Positions 34,082 through 41,490 of a DNA stretch of 52,972 bases are shown here, piece after piece. The notes under the pieces were generated by a model. The model was not told where the DNA came from, did not search any database, and saw only the letters and a list, made by a program, of their open reading frames with translations. The number at the start of each line of letters is the position of its first letter. Position 1 is the first letter of the stretch. Both the position numbers and the translations under genes were made by a program. This DNA comes from a virus, in the IMG/VR virus record IMGVR_UViG_3300042379_000073, positions 1 through 52,972 of that record. One strand, written 5' to 3'.

Positions 34082-35692
34082 TCATTTTTCAACTGACAAA
34101 GAAATTGTTGGATCAATGCACCCATCCGCTAATAAATCCATGCGTTTCAATTTTTCATCTAATGAATTACAAGTTTTCTCTTCAATGTGGATTCCTGCCG
34201 CATAAACAATATATTGAATACTTTTGGTCTTTCCTCCAGCCCTATGAACGCGGCCTAACACTTGCTTCAAATCGTATGCTGAAGGTTGTGGAAATATCAA
34301 CGCAACTCTTGGGTAATTCCCATTTATATCATGTAAATTTAACCCTTCGCGGCTTGCAGAAGTAATTCCAATAATCACACGAGATTGATCGCGCTGAAAG
34401 CTATCTATATTCCCACGTCTTTCAAGTTCCGATTGACCACCACAAATAACACACTTAGTATTTAGTTCTTTTATAAGAAATTCCATTGTTTCTCTAAAAG
34501 ACACAGCAATAAAAATACTATGTCCCTCTTCAAGATAATCTTTTGTAAGTGAAACAACGCTTCCACATTTCAGTAACTCAATTTTTTGTCTAGCCCTTGT
34601 CTGTTCCGCCAAAGCGTTAATTGCGAAGTTTTCCTGCATACGAAGTTCTTCTATGCGGTTGCAGAGGTCTTCGTATTCATTAGCAATCTTCTTTGCGTTG
34701 TCCATATCGAACGCTTTGGCTTTGATCAACGTCTCTGGAAACGCATCACCCAAGTCAGAGTGTCTTAACCGATTACCTTTTTCGGGGTAGATTCGGCTAT
34801 GTAGGCGTTTTAGGATACCATTACCACCTTGGAACTGCATACCGAAGCGGGTCTTCTTGCATCCGTTCTGGTTTAAGAAGCGGTAGTAGTCTTTACCGCC
34901 TTGGTGTAAGCCTAAGAACTGACCGATTGCCCACAATTTCATGGGATCATCAGCGATGGTAGCAGAGAGGGCGATAGCTTGGACATTCTGGTTGACTGAA
35001 TCCCGAACGAGGTAAGCGTTTTGGGTAGCTTCACCTTTGCCGCGATGAACCTCGTCAAAGATCAGAATAACATCAGCAGGAAGCATAAACCGAAACTCAT
35101 GCTTCTTATCATCTGTCCACCTACCTAGCTGAGACTTACCAGTTTTCGCCCACTCCCACCCACAAACCTCAAAGATTTCTACACCCATGAGCTTTGCGGC
35201 CCTGTGCCAGTCGGTAGTAATTGGTTTAGGACAGATCACCGCGACCCGTTTACCTAACTCCCTAGCAATACCAAGGGCGCAGAAGGTCTTCCCTACACCC
35301 GTAGAGTGACCTAGCAGGACTCGGTTATATTTAGCCATTGAAGCAACGCCCATCTGAACGGAAGTCTGCTGGTATTCAAAGAGATTTTCGGGATGCAGCA
35401 GAGGGATTAGATTAATTTCCTCTACTTTCTCCTCAACATTATCGTTACCGATAACGGATTTGAACTTGAGCTGATCATCTGACCACCAAGACAACGCCCA
35501 TTCCTCTCTGAACTTACCCATTGAGATGCCAGCCGCAGCCAACTGCTCTTTGAATAGCTCTCTGTCTTCTTTGTAGACCTTCCAGAAAGCATCCTCAATG
35601 GGAGCTTTGCGGAGGAGTCTGACCCCTCTCTTCGTATTTAGCTGAATGGGATGAGACCATTCAACCGTTGCCAGTAGATCGTGGATGTTCAT
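34082..35692 (-). CDS. Superfamily 2 (SNF2/DEAD-type) DNA helicase
   Basis: 536 residues. Motifs in order: FEYQ (~105), Walker A GHSTGVGKT (~128-136), DEVH (~213-216), SAT (~243-245), and motif VI QVLGRVHRAGG (~477-487). This is an ATP-dependent helicase/translocase of the phage SNF2-like type, likely in replication, recombination or DNA remodelling. It is the last gene of the 39094-34082 operon; its start overlaps the upstream stop. Palindrome copy 10 lies near its 5' end. Confidence 0.88.
   Translation of the reverse strand: MNIHDLLATVEWSHPIQLNTKRGVRLLRKAPIEDAFWKVYKEDRELFKEQLAAAGISMGKFREEWALSWWSDDQLKFKSVIGNDNVEEKVEEINLIPLLHPENLFEYQQTSVQMGVASMAKYNRVLLGHSTGVGKTFCALGIARELGKRVAVICPKPITTDWHRAAKLMGVEIFEVCGWEWAKTGKSQLGRWTDDKKHEFRFMLPADVILIFDEVHRGKGEATQNAYLVRDSVNQNVQAIALSATIADDPMKLWAIGQFLGLHQGGKDYYRFLNQNGCKKTRFGMQFQGGNGILKRLHSRIYPEKGNRLRHSDLGDAFPETLIKAKAFDMDNAKKIANEYEDLCNRIEELRMQENFAINALAEQTRARQKIELLKCGSVVSLTKDYLEEGHSIFIAVSFRETMEFLIKELNTKCVICGGQSELERRGNIDSFQRDQSRVIIGITSASREGLNLHDINGNYPRVALIFPQPSAYDLKQVLGRVHRAGGKTKSIQYIVYAAGIHIEEKTCNSLDEKLKRMDLLADGCIDPTISLSVEK
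35439..35454. promoter_or_regulatory. 16-bp palindrome, copy 10 (TTATCG-TTAC-CGATAA)
   Basis: Perfect arms within the helicase gene, read on the minus strand as VIGNDN. Confidence 0.75.
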
Positions 35693-35865
35693 TGTTTCGC
35701 TTTAAGCAAAGCTGACCTGCATTGGAGGGCTAGGAGAGAATCGGAATCTCCGAATGTATCGACTACTGCTTGCAGGGCATCGACGATTTCTCTCCGAACT
35801 GGATCAGCGAGATAAGTATTCTTAACTCTGAACGGCTTTTGTTTGTGGAGTGTGTGTGTTCTCAT
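35689..35865 (-). CDS. Small hypothetical protein
   Basis: 58 residues. Start at 35865, ATGA overlap with the gene upstream; its TGA overlaps the helicase ATG. Basic N-terminus, helical rest. Coupling on both sides is the main support. Confidence 0.5.
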   Translation of the reverse strand: MRTHTLHKQKPFRVKNTYLADPVRREIVDALQAVVDTFGDSDSLLALQCRSALLKAKQ

Positions 35866-36014
35866 TTCTCGAATTTAATAGAGGTGATTTTCTTATCAGG
35901 GTAGACGGTTGACCGAAACTTTGGCATCTCGGTTGTCTTTTCTGCTTTCTGCCAGAGGCGGATATAGGCTTCTGGCGGTAGGCAAGTGGCTTGGTTTTTT
36001 TCGGTGTAGCTCAT
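35862..36014 (-). CDS. Small hypothetical protein
   Basis: 50 residues, charged, with a KFEK C-terminus. Starts in the stop of the gene at 36011 and ends over the next start. Unknown function. Confidence 0.5.
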   Translation of the reverse strand: MSYTEKNQATCLPPEAYIRLWQKAEKTTEMPKFRSTVYPDKKITSIKFEK

Positions 36015-36238
36015 AGTAGGACAGATTTAAGGGCTGCAACTTCGTTTTCATCAATGTGCGTAGTCGTTATCTTATTATCATAGGATTGGATAATGCACAT
36101 ATCTCCGCATTCCTGATCTAACAGGATGCAAGTCTCATAACCATCTAGGCAATTTGTAATCCTGATGGTGTGGCGTGTTTCGGTTCCGCGTATTTGGTCG
36201 ATTATTGCTTTGTCTATTGTTCTCATTGTATTTTTCAT
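36011..36238 (-). CDS. Small hypothetical protein
   Basis: 75 residues from the ATG at 36238 (an internal Met at 36226 is also possible). Beta-rich middle (HTIRITNCLDGYETCILL) with four cysteines. The start lies directly next to the GTTGT repeat. Not recognised. Confidence 0.5.
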   Translation of the reverse strand: MKNTMRTIDKAIIDQIRGTETRHTIRITNCLDGYETCILLDQECGDMCIIQSYDNKITTTHIDENEVAALKSVLL

Positions 36239-36239
36239 T

Positions 36240-36259
36240 GTTGTGTTGTGTTGTGTTGT
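36240..36259. repeat. Short tandem repeat (GTTGT)x4
   Basis: Four perfect pentamer units in the 69-bp gap between divergent genes 36238 (-) and 36308 (+), forming a CA-rich leader for the minus gene. Confidence 0.85.
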
Positions 36260-36272
36260 GGAGGGAAATCTG

Positions 36273-36301
36273 TTGACAATCTGGCAGAATTTTGGCAATA
36301 G
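36273..36301 (+). promoter_or_regulatory. Promoter for 36308
   Basis: TTGACA at 36273-36278, 17-bp spacer, CAATAG at 36296-36301 (weak -10). Expected +1 is at the ATG 36308. Confidence 0.45.
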
Positions 36302-36307
36302 TAAAGT

Positions 36308-36883
36308 ATGAACAAAACGCCAGAGTTGGATGCAAAAACGCTAGGCCGTGGACAGCGTAAAAAGTGGGACATGGATAAGATAGAGAGCCTATTCATGGGA
36401 GGAGCGGAGATGAGTGACATTTTGAAACTGCCTGAGTTTAGCCTCATGTCCAAGTTCTACCTCAAAAACTGCATGGTCAAAGGAAAGTGGATAGACAAGC
36501 GGAAACGGTTGAGAGAAGAAGTGGCAAATGTAGTGGCTCCGAAGTTGGAGGACGCAATGGCAAGCGAAACTATTGCCCATTATGCGTTTATGCTGAGAGA
36601 GATTGCGGCGGAGAGGGTGCAGATTGAGACAAGACACAAGAGCGGAAACATTAAAGATCAGGCGCAACGGTTGGACGTGCTTGCGGAATATGAGAAAATT
36701 GCAACCCGTGCGCTGGGATTGGATGAAAATAATATGCACGATAAGAAAGGGTTATCTGTAAACGCGATGATTTCGCTGCACGTTAGCGGCCCGACGAAAG
36801 CGGATAAAGTCGAAATAGTATCCACGCAATATGTCGACGCGGCGGAGGGCTTGGAAAATAACGAGAAATCGGATACAGAGTGA
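36308..36883 (+). CDS. Possible small terminase subunit
   Basis: 191 residues. The N-terminal region (KWDMDKIESLFMGGAEMSDI, later VKGKWIDKRKRLREE) looks like the HTH and wing found in small terminase or phage DNA-binding proteins. It is followed by a helical oligomerisation-like region and an acidic C-terminus. It is the only + gene inside a long minus block, with its own promoter and probably a leaderless mRNA. TerS is a guess; a different DNA-binding regulator is possible. Confidence 0.4.
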   Translation: MNKTPELDAKTLGRGQRKKWDMDKIESLFMGGAEMSDILKLPEFSLMSKFYLKNCMVKGKWIDKRKRLREEVANVVAPKLEDAMASETIAHYAFMLREIAAERVQIETRHKSGNIKDQAQRLDVLAEYEKIATRALGLDENNMHDKKGLSVNAMISLHVSGPTKADKVEIVSTQYVDAAEGLENNEKSDTE

Positions 36884-36930
36884 CATGAGTGGAGAGGAGC
36901 GGGAAAGGATCGGACTTCACCCGTTTTGGA

Positions 36931-37152
36931 TTAGAGTTTGCGTTTATACTCACCAACCCGATATTCGATGCGGTCAGCATCAGAAATCAAACCGATTTCG
37001 CGTAGGTGATTGGTCATCTGTTCGGGCGTGTTGCCATATTGCGGAGGGAAGTTTGCAGTCAATCCCATATCGAAAATCAGTTTCCCATCATCATTTTCAA
37101 TCCATGAATTGACTGATCCGTTTTGGAATATTGAAACTTGATAAAGTGTCAC
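36931..37152 (-). CDS. Hypothetical protein
   Basis: 73 residues with a Pro/Tyr/Gln motif (FPPQYGNTPEQM). ATGA overlap with the gene at 37149. Convergent with 36308, 47 bp apart. Not recognised. Confidence 0.55.
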   Translation of the reverse strand: MTLYQVSIFQNGSVNSWIENDDGKLIFDMGLTANFPPQYGNTPEQMTNHLREIGLISDADRIEYRVGEYKRKL

Positions 37153-37499
37153 GCTTCCCCCTTTGCTTTGCGGAGTGTGGAGTGTGCCGCATCAAAAGCC
37201 GCTTGATGATCTGGATCAAGATCATCCTCAATTTGACGCAAGGCCCAATCTAACGCATCCAGCAAATCAGGCGCGGCGGCAATCAGGCGAGCGTTTGCGA
37301 CACGTTCGCTTTCATTATTGCTAGGCATTTGTTCAATGCTGGCAATCTTTAAGCTGTTTTTCATTACATTACCAAGCGGTGAAACTTGCCAAGGGCTGGG
37401 CGTGTGGAGTGTGGTTTTTTCAACAATAGCTTGCGCTTCGCCTCGTTCGATTGCTCCAGTAACGTGATATTGCAGGCGGTTTTTTAGTGTATTATTCAT
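37149..37499 (-). CDS. Phage hypothetical protein with NARLIAAAPDLLDAL motif
   Basis: 116 residues from the ATG at 37499; an upstream in-frame Met would extend through the palindrome and is less likely. The motif ANARLIAAAPDLLDAL is common in phage proteins of unknown function. Palindrome copy 11 lies 36 bp before the start. Confidence 0.65.
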   Translation of the reverse strand: MNNTLKNRLQYHVTGAIERGEAQAIVEKTTLHTPSPWQVSPLGNVMKNSLKIASIEQMPSNNESERVANARLIAAAPDLLDALDWALRQIEDDLDPDHQAAFDAAHSTLRKAKGEA

Positions 37500-37534
37500 T
37501 TTATTTTTGGTTTGGTTTGCTGAGGAGGGAAAGA

Positions 37535-37550
37535 TTATCGGAACCGATAA
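37535..37550. promoter_or_regulatory. 16-bp palindrome, copy 11 (TTATCG-GAAC-CGATAA)
   Basis: Perfect arms in the 176-bp gap upstream of 37499. A GC-rich hairpin (GCGGGG/CCCCGC, 37639-37663) lies further upstream in the same gap. Confidence 0.85.
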
Positions 37551-37675
37551 AACCGCCACAAAGCGCGGCCGAGGAATCGGAAGGTGAATGATAAGGTGAA
37601 GGGCTGAAATGGGCTAGATTCGCCAATTAAGAGTAAAAGCGGGGAGGGATAGAACCGCCCCGCAATGTGGAGGGA

Positions 37676-37870
37676 TTAGATTTTGCTCGCGTAATTATCC
37701 ACAAGCCACAAATAAGCCTCCGATTCTCTCAACTCCTCAGAAAGTGAGGAGGAGAAATTAGCGGGACGCAATCGGCACATGAGCCGATAACCCCGCGACC
37801 ATTGTCCGCCGTGGTAATCCATGCAAAATTGCGCGAGTTCCCAGTAATATTCTTTAGATAGTTTTCTCAT
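37676..37870 (-). CDS. Small hypothetical protein
   Basis: 64 residues, Trp/Tyr/Arg-rich. ATGA overlap with the tiny membrane gene upstream. Not recognised. Confidence 0.5.
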   Translation of the reverse strand: MRKLSKEYYWELAQFCMDYHGGQWSRGYRLMCRLRPANFSSSLSEELRESEAYLWLVDNYASKI

Positions 37871-37977
37871 AGTCCGTGCCTTTCTACATAGGAAGCAAAG
37901 GCCAAGAATAGGGAGAAAACCCCATAAGCGAACACAAGACAGATTGAGAGCACAGCTATTTTATCGAAGGTATTCAT
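37867..37977 (-). CDS. Tiny membrane protein
   Basis: 36 residues with one hydrophobic helix (AVLSICLVFAYGVFSLFLAF) between a polar start and a basic end. Coupled to the next gene by ATGA. Unknown role. Confidence 0.45.
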   Translation of the reverse strand: MNTFDKIAVLSICLVFAYGVFSLFLAFASYVERHGL

Positions 37978-37981
37978 AGGA

Positions 37982-38329
37982 TTAAAACAAGGAAACGATT
38001 ACGCCACCTTCGAACTCAATGAGTGTCCCGTGATCTTGTATATAACAACGGATCGCGTCTTCCTCTTCCTCTTCACCAGCCATACCCTCTGGTAGCGATA
38101 AGTCGCCGCGCCAATCTATAAAGAAATCCCGCGCCCAATCATGCAAGGAGTCATATTCTGAGAAGTCGCAACGAATAGAGCAAGTGTCCAATTCCATTTC
38201 TTCGCCATTATCGGCCTCATATTGCTCTAGGTATTCCGCAAGGGCAAGGGAGCCGTTATAAGACCAGTTGGCGCAAGTGTCCCGATTTAATTCGTCTGCA
38301 ATCTGGTATGTATTAAGTGTGATTTTCAT
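37982..38329 (-). CDS. Acidic hypothetical protein
   Basis: 115 residues, acidic with a five-Glu run near residue 85 and a DSLHDWARDFF helix. Its acidity could suit a DNA mimic or an antirestriction protein, but I see no family motif. Confidence 0.6.
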   Translation of the reverse strand: MKITLNTYQIADELNRDTCANWSYNGSLALAEYLEQYEADNGEEMELDTCSIRCDFSEYDSLHDWARDFFIDWRGDLSLPEGMAGEEEEEDAIRCYIQDHGTLIEFEGGVIVSLF

Positions 38330-38414
38330 TTTCGTGTTATTCTATTGGTTTTTGGCTTTCTCATCAGTCTGCACTTGCCAAGGTGCAAAGACGGGCGAAC
38401 CCGTTTCGATTTTC

Positions 38415-38678
38415 TCAGGCCTCAGCGTAAGCGGATTCAATACGTTCGCCGCTGTGGTCACAATAGAGGGAAGAATCCTCCCAATTAGCTTCGCAAGCAA
38501 CAACCCACCAGCCATCGTTGACCTTATTCCTCATAGACCAGATCACAGCGCGGAAATTAGCGCGGACACTATCAAAGGATAGCGCGGCCCCGTCTGACGT
38601 GATAAAAAACAAAGGATAGCAACCGGGCCAAGAATAAGCCCCGGAACGAAGAATAGTTTTAAGTTGGATTGTGGTCAT
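38415..38678 (-). CDS. Conserved phage/plasmid protein with Trp-rich motif
   Basis: 87 residues from MTTIQ (38678). Segments YPLFFITSDGAALSFDSVRA, GWWVVACEANWED and LYCDHSGERIESAYAE match a small family I recall from phages and plasmids. Its usual paired cysteines are partly replaced by Ser here. Function unknown. Confidence 0.6.
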   Translation of the reverse strand: MTTIQLKTILRSGAYSWPGCYPLFFITSDGAALSFDSVRANFRAVIWSMRNKVNDGWWVVACEANWEDSSLYCDHSGERIESAYAEA

Positions 38679-38679
38679 A

Positions 38680-38778
38680 TTATTTGAGAGAGATTGCATA
38701 ATTGAAATAGATTAATGCGCCACCCATCAAAAGAGCAGCAACGATTGAAACGATTTTATCTAGTGTCTGTTCGTTCAT
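38680..38778 (-). CDS. Tiny membrane protein
   Basis: 32 residues from MNEQT, with a hydrophobic helix IVSIVAALLMGGALIYFNYA. It starts 2 bp after the next gene's stop. Unknown. Confidence 0.45.
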   Translation of the reverse strand: MNEQTLDKIVSIVAALLMGGALIYFNYAISLK

Positions 38779-38779
38779 A

Positions 38780-38896
38780 TTAGCGCGATACCTCCACAAT
38801 ATAAGAGCAGATGATAAGAGCAGGAACCGATGCACCCAAAGCGATGCAACCGACCAAGTGAAGGATTGTGTCAACGATTGAGAATAGTTTTTCCAT
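38780..38896 (-). CDS. Tiny membrane protein, first gene of the helicase operon
   Basis: 38 residues with one hydrophobic stretch (LHLVGCIALGASVPALIICS). First gene after the consensus promoter at 39067-39094 and its ~165-nt leader. Confidence 0.45.
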   Translation of the reverse strand: MEKLFSIVDTILHLVGCIALGASVPALIICSYIVEVSR

Positions 38897-38918
38897 GATG
38901 ATTTTCTAATGTGATCAA

Positions 38919-38938
38919 ATATCGCTATACAGCGATAT
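38919..38938. promoter_or_regulatory. Perfect 8-bp-arm palindrome in operon leader
   Basis: ATATCGCT-ATAC-AGCGATAT. It contains TATCG/CGATA arms but with a 10-bp centre, so it differs from the 16-bp family. It lies 22 bp upstream of the 38896 start codon. Confidence 0.75.
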
Positions 38939-38962
38939 AGTGTTTTAGTTATGTTTCCCTAG

Positions 38963-38980
38963 TGCTATCATCTGACAGCA
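38963..38980. promoter_or_regulatory. Second dyad in operon leader
   Basis: TGCTATCA-TC-TGACAGCA: 8-bp arms with one mismatch. Confidence 0.55.
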
Positions 38981-39066
38981 TTAGATTTTATTTTAATCAA
39001 AGATCAATTTGCGGATTCACTCGCCAACCCTGCATTTAAAAGGTTCTGACGACTGCCACGCCTCTA

Positions 39067-39094
39067 ATTATAGACGGCCTCGCCACTATGTCAA
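39067..39094 (-). promoter_or_regulatory. Consensus promoter of the helicase operon
   Basis: On the minus strand: TTGACA (39094-39089), 16-bp spacer, TATAAT (39072-39067). Both hexamers are exact consensus, the best promoter in the window; expected +1 near 39060. Confidence 0.85.
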
Positions 39095-39403
39095 TAGATT
39101 ATTTTCATCTATTTTCATTGTGTCGCCTAGTGTCACAAGCAAGAATCATGCCAAGCTGTCAATAGCTTTTTATTAGCAAGAGCCATGCCAAGATGAAACG
39201 TGATAAAGCGCAAAAATCCCCCATGCCAATACACAGCCCAACTCAAACAAAGCCCACCAGCGCCATCCTCGCGCAATGATTTTCGGCGTTGTCTCGCCAT
39301 ATACAGCGAAGTAGCCTTTTTCCCATCATGCTGTAAAATCACGCCAATCCCTCACAATATAGCAAATGCCATTTTCGCCAATATCGCGCCCTATTCAATC
39401 ATG

Positions 39404-39442
39404 CCATTCGATGCGACAGCTCCTGCCCCATTCGATGCGACA
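39404..39442. repeat. 15-bp direct repeat pair
   Basis: CCATTCGATGCGACA at 39404-39418 and 39428-39442, starts 24 bp apart, immediately before palindrome copy 12. Confidence 0.8.
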
Positions 39443-39458
39443 TTATCGGTAACGATAC
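39443..39458. promoter_or_regulatory. 16-bp palindrome, copy 12 (TTATCG-GTAA-CGATAC)
   Basis: One outer mismatch. It lies in the noncoding region. Confidence 0.75.
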
Positions 39459-39788
39459 TTAACACGATCCGACACGATAAGCCAGCCAGCCAGCCACTAT
39501 CGGCAAAGATTATTCCACGCCACAGATTCCGGCGGGACATAATCAAACTAAGCAGGCGGGACGCTAGCAAGGGGGCAGATCAAACTACACAGCCACAGCC
39601 TAGGGAGGTAAGGAATCTCTTTGTGGCTGGAGCGCGACCCCCTGCCCCCTCTCCCCACACAGCCCAAACTCGCGAGACTCCCAAATCCAGAAACTCCTCT
39701 TTATCTACACAAACCTTTAAAATACCCTGTCAATACTGGGATGTAACCATCCCTTTATTTGCTAGTAACCATCTAGGTCATGAATGTA

Positions 39789-40250
39789 TTATTGCACCAC
39801 CATTTTGACTTTTAGATTACCTCCACGGTTATTCCACGACTGAATTTGTCCATTGCGATCAAATTTGATACTGCTATAGCCAAAGTACCAATAATCACAT
39901 GAACTGTAATTGCTAATTGATATTGGTGTTCCTTGGATTCTTGCGACATCGTTTTTGGTTGATCCTATCGTAAGAAAGTTTGCTGCTCTTGAAATGGCAC
40001 GACTTGGTTGATTTGCTAGTTCAGCGACTCGGACTTCAGGGTAAGCGGCAAGGTGTTGCTGTGATGATGGTATAGTATCCCCAGAAGCAGGGGCTTCCTC
40101 CACGGTGGTTGTAGATGTGATCCCCTCATTTGGTTGGCTTGTAACCCCTACAGCCATTTGACGAGCCGTATAGGTTTGATTTGTGCTGCGTGGTGCGTAA
40201 GTACAGGAGACTAGGAATAAGGTGGCAATTGCGGTAGCAGTGCGAATCAT
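39789..40250 (-). CDS. BamE/SmpA-like lipoprotein
   Basis: 153 residues from the ATG at 40250, giving a signal peptide MIRTATAIATLFLVSC with lipobox. A low-complexity Thr/Ser linker follows, then residues ~90-150 (FLTIGSTKNDVARIQGTP, WYFGYSSIKFDRNGQIQSW). This matches the fold pattern of BamE/OmlA-type domains. Such a lipoprotein in a phage may alter the host envelope, for example in superinfection exclusion. Palindrome copy 13 sits 11 bp before the start. Confidence 0.7.
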   Translation of the reverse strand: MIRTATAIATLFLVSCTYAPRSTNQTYTARQMAVGVTSQPNEGITSTTTVEEAPASGDTIPSSQQHLAAYPEVRVAELANQPSRAISRAANFLTIGSTKNDVARIQGTPISISNYSSCDYWYFGYSSIKFDRNGQIQSWNNRGGNLKVKMVVQ

Positions 40251-40261
40251 AAGCAGTTTAT

Positions 40262-40277
40262 TTATCGTTAACGATAG
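40262..40277. promoter_or_regulatory. 16-bp palindrome, copy 13 (TTATCG-TTAA-CGATAG)
   Basis: One outer mismatch. It overlaps the stop codon of the tiny gene at 40268 and precedes the lipoprotein start. Confidence 0.8.
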
Positions 40278-40348
40278 CGGTTCTCTAGGAGGAGGCAGAC
40301 TACTAGGGTTAGCCAAGCTAGGAGTAGGGCTAGGGTTTGGTAGGACAT
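40268..40348 (-). CDS. Tiny membrane peptide
   Basis: 26 residues (MSYQTLALLLAWLTLVVCLL core), one hydrophobic helix with a basic end. Overlaps the end of the upstream gene. Low support. Confidence 0.35.
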   Translation of the reverse strand: MSYQTLALLLAWLTLVVCLLLENRYR

Positions 40349-40509
40349 TTCTTCTTATTCTTTTGGAAGAAGGAGGTGTTTACTCCACGGGATTCTAGGA
40401 ACTTGTTACAGGCTTTGTTTATCTCGTCTGTCCTTCTTGGGGTTTTGTATCCTACTCTAGCGTCATCTGAGGATACGTTAGATTCTAGGTTGAGGTTATT
40501 GTGTTTCAT
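40330..40509 (-). CDS. Small basic protein
   Basis: 59 residues, Lys/Asn-rich, with FFQKNKKKCP near its end. Overlaps its neighbours at both ends. Not recognised. Confidence 0.45.
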   Translation of the reverse strand: MKHNNLNLESNVSSDDARVGYKTPRRTDEINKACNKFLESRGVNTSFFQKNKKKCPTKP

Positions 40510-40565
40510 TTTTTGAATGCTTTGTATATGAGGATGGAGTCTAGTAGTAGGAGTAGGTAGATCAT
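40506..40565 (-). CDS. Very short membrane peptide candidate
   Basis: 19 residues, hydrophobic (MIYLLLLLDSILIYKAFKK), bridging the dCMP deaminase stop and the next start through ATGA overlaps. Listed only because both junctions couple. Confidence 0.25.
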   Translation of the reverse strand: MIYLLLLLDSILIYKAFKK

Positions 40566-40951
40566 AGTTTGATTAGGGTGACTCCCATTTTTTCTGCTGT
40601 GACTAGGGCGGTGGGGTCTGTTTGGTAGATGTCTTTGTAGATAACTCTTTTTATCTTATAGGCTACTAGGGTCTTTAAGCAGTCTGAGCATGGGAGTAAT
40701 GTTGAGCAGAGTGTCTTTCCTTCGCCGGGTTGGGTGTATCTGAGGGCGTTCTGTTCTGCGTGGATGACGTACTTCCTTCTCTCATCTCTGTCTGACCAGT
40801 CTTCTTCTATACCTTGGGGGAATCCGTTGTACCCTACTGAGGCTATGGAATTGTCTTCTCTGAGTATGACCGCCCCGACTTGTCTCCACGGGTCTTTGCT
40901 TTTCTTAGCTACTACCTCAGCTATGGACATAGCGTATTCGTCCCAGTTCAT
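40562..40951 (-). CDS. Deoxycytidylate (dCMP) deaminase
   Basis: 129 residues. Zinc site HAEQNA (~64-69) with catalytic Glu, and PCSDC (~87-91), the full cytidine/deoxycytidylate deaminase signature. Makes dUMP from dCMP for dTTP synthesis. No thymidylate synthase is nearby, so it may simply shift the host pool. Overlaps the methyltransferase gene by 4 bp. Confidence 0.88.
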   Translation of the reverse strand: MNWDEYAMSIAEVVAKKSKDPWRQVGAVILREDNSIASVGYNGFPQGIEEDWSDRDERRKYVIHAEQNALRYTQPGEGKTLCSTLLPCSDCLKTLVAYKIKRVIYKDIYQTDPTALVTAEKMGVTLIKL

Positions 40952-41490
40952 ACTATATTGTAGTAGGCTTTTCCGTAGCAGCCTGCTCTTGCTAGTTGGG
41001 TTGTACTACCTTCCTTGCCTAACCATTGGTCTAGGTTTTCTTTTGTGAGTTCTATGGGGTGACCTTCGTGGGGTGGGATGTCTACCCATTCAAAGATTCT
41101 GACTATCTTAGCTGCGCGTTTTGCGTTTTGGATTATTAGTTCTGGGTCATCGGTGTGCTGGAGGCAATTGTATATCCACGCTTCGTCGAATTTATCGTTA
41201 CCGATAAAATCTTCCCCTCTGATGACTAAGCAATCTATTTTCTTAGCATCGTACCTAGCGTAAGTCCATTGTGGATATAATAGCGGATCGACAACCAACC
41301 CTTTTCCTAGGTTAGTTGTTTTCAGTAACATAGAGGTTGGCCCTCCCCCTATGTCTACTACCGACTTCCCTGACATAGAGAACGAATACCCTACTGTCAT
41401 TAGTCCCATGTATTGGGCATAGACGTAGTGTTTCTGATCCTCGTCGTAGGTATTACAGCAATCTCCCCAGTATTCAGATTCAAAGCTCAT
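40948..41490 (-). CDS. SAM-dependent methyltransferase (class I)
   Basis: 180 residues. VVDIGGGPTSM (~31-41) is the glycine-rich SAM motif, followed by LVVDPL. The phrase YNCLQHTDDP is typical of Methyltransf_11-type enzymes. The substrate may be a glycan or lipid given the coupled glycosyltransferase. It contains palindrome copy 14. Confidence 0.75.
   Translation of the reverse strand: MSFESEYWGDCCNTYDEDQKHYVYAQYMGLMTVGYSFSMSGKSVVDIGGGPTSMLLKTTNLGKGLVVDPLLYPQWTYARYDAKKIDCLVIRGEDFIGNDKFDEAWIYNCLQHTDDPELIIQNAKRAAKIVRIFEWVDIPPHEGHPIELTKENLDQWLGKEGSTTQLARAGCYGKAYYNIV
41192..41207. promoter_or_regulatory. 16-bp palindrome, copy 14 (TTATCG-TTAC-CGATAA)
   Basis: Perfect arms inside the methyltransferase gene, read on the minus strand as FIGNDK. 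Confidence 0.75.

Larger units (their letters stand above)
39095..39788. other. Noncoding region with short repeats
   Basis: No believable gene: the + frame at 39200-39808 and the minus frame at 39133-39342 have odd Pro/Arg/Cys-rich compositions. CATGCCA recurs in the left half. A 15-bp direct repeat CCATTCGATGCGACA occurs at 39404-39418 and 39428-39442. CCAG tandem units lie near 39483-39496. Palindrome copy 12 follows the second direct repeat at once. Candidate origin, packaging or regulatory region. Confidence 0.45.

Noticed and set aside
38346-38370. CTGATGAG followed by AAAG on the minus strand, like a hammerhead core
   Set aside because: No room for stem II and no flanking stems; a chance word.
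38919-38938. Nineteenth copy of the 16-bp palindrome
   Set aside because: TATCG and CGATA are present but separated by 10 bp rather than 4, so it is a different dyad.
39133-39342. 69-codon minus-strand frame upstream of the helicase-operon promoter
   Set aside because: Unusual composition and no coupling to other genes; would need a separate promoter.
39200-39808. 202-codon plus-strand frame in the gene-free region
   Set aside because: Pro/Arg/Ser/Cys-rich composition, no start signal, and it runs into the lipoprotein gene; looks like chance.
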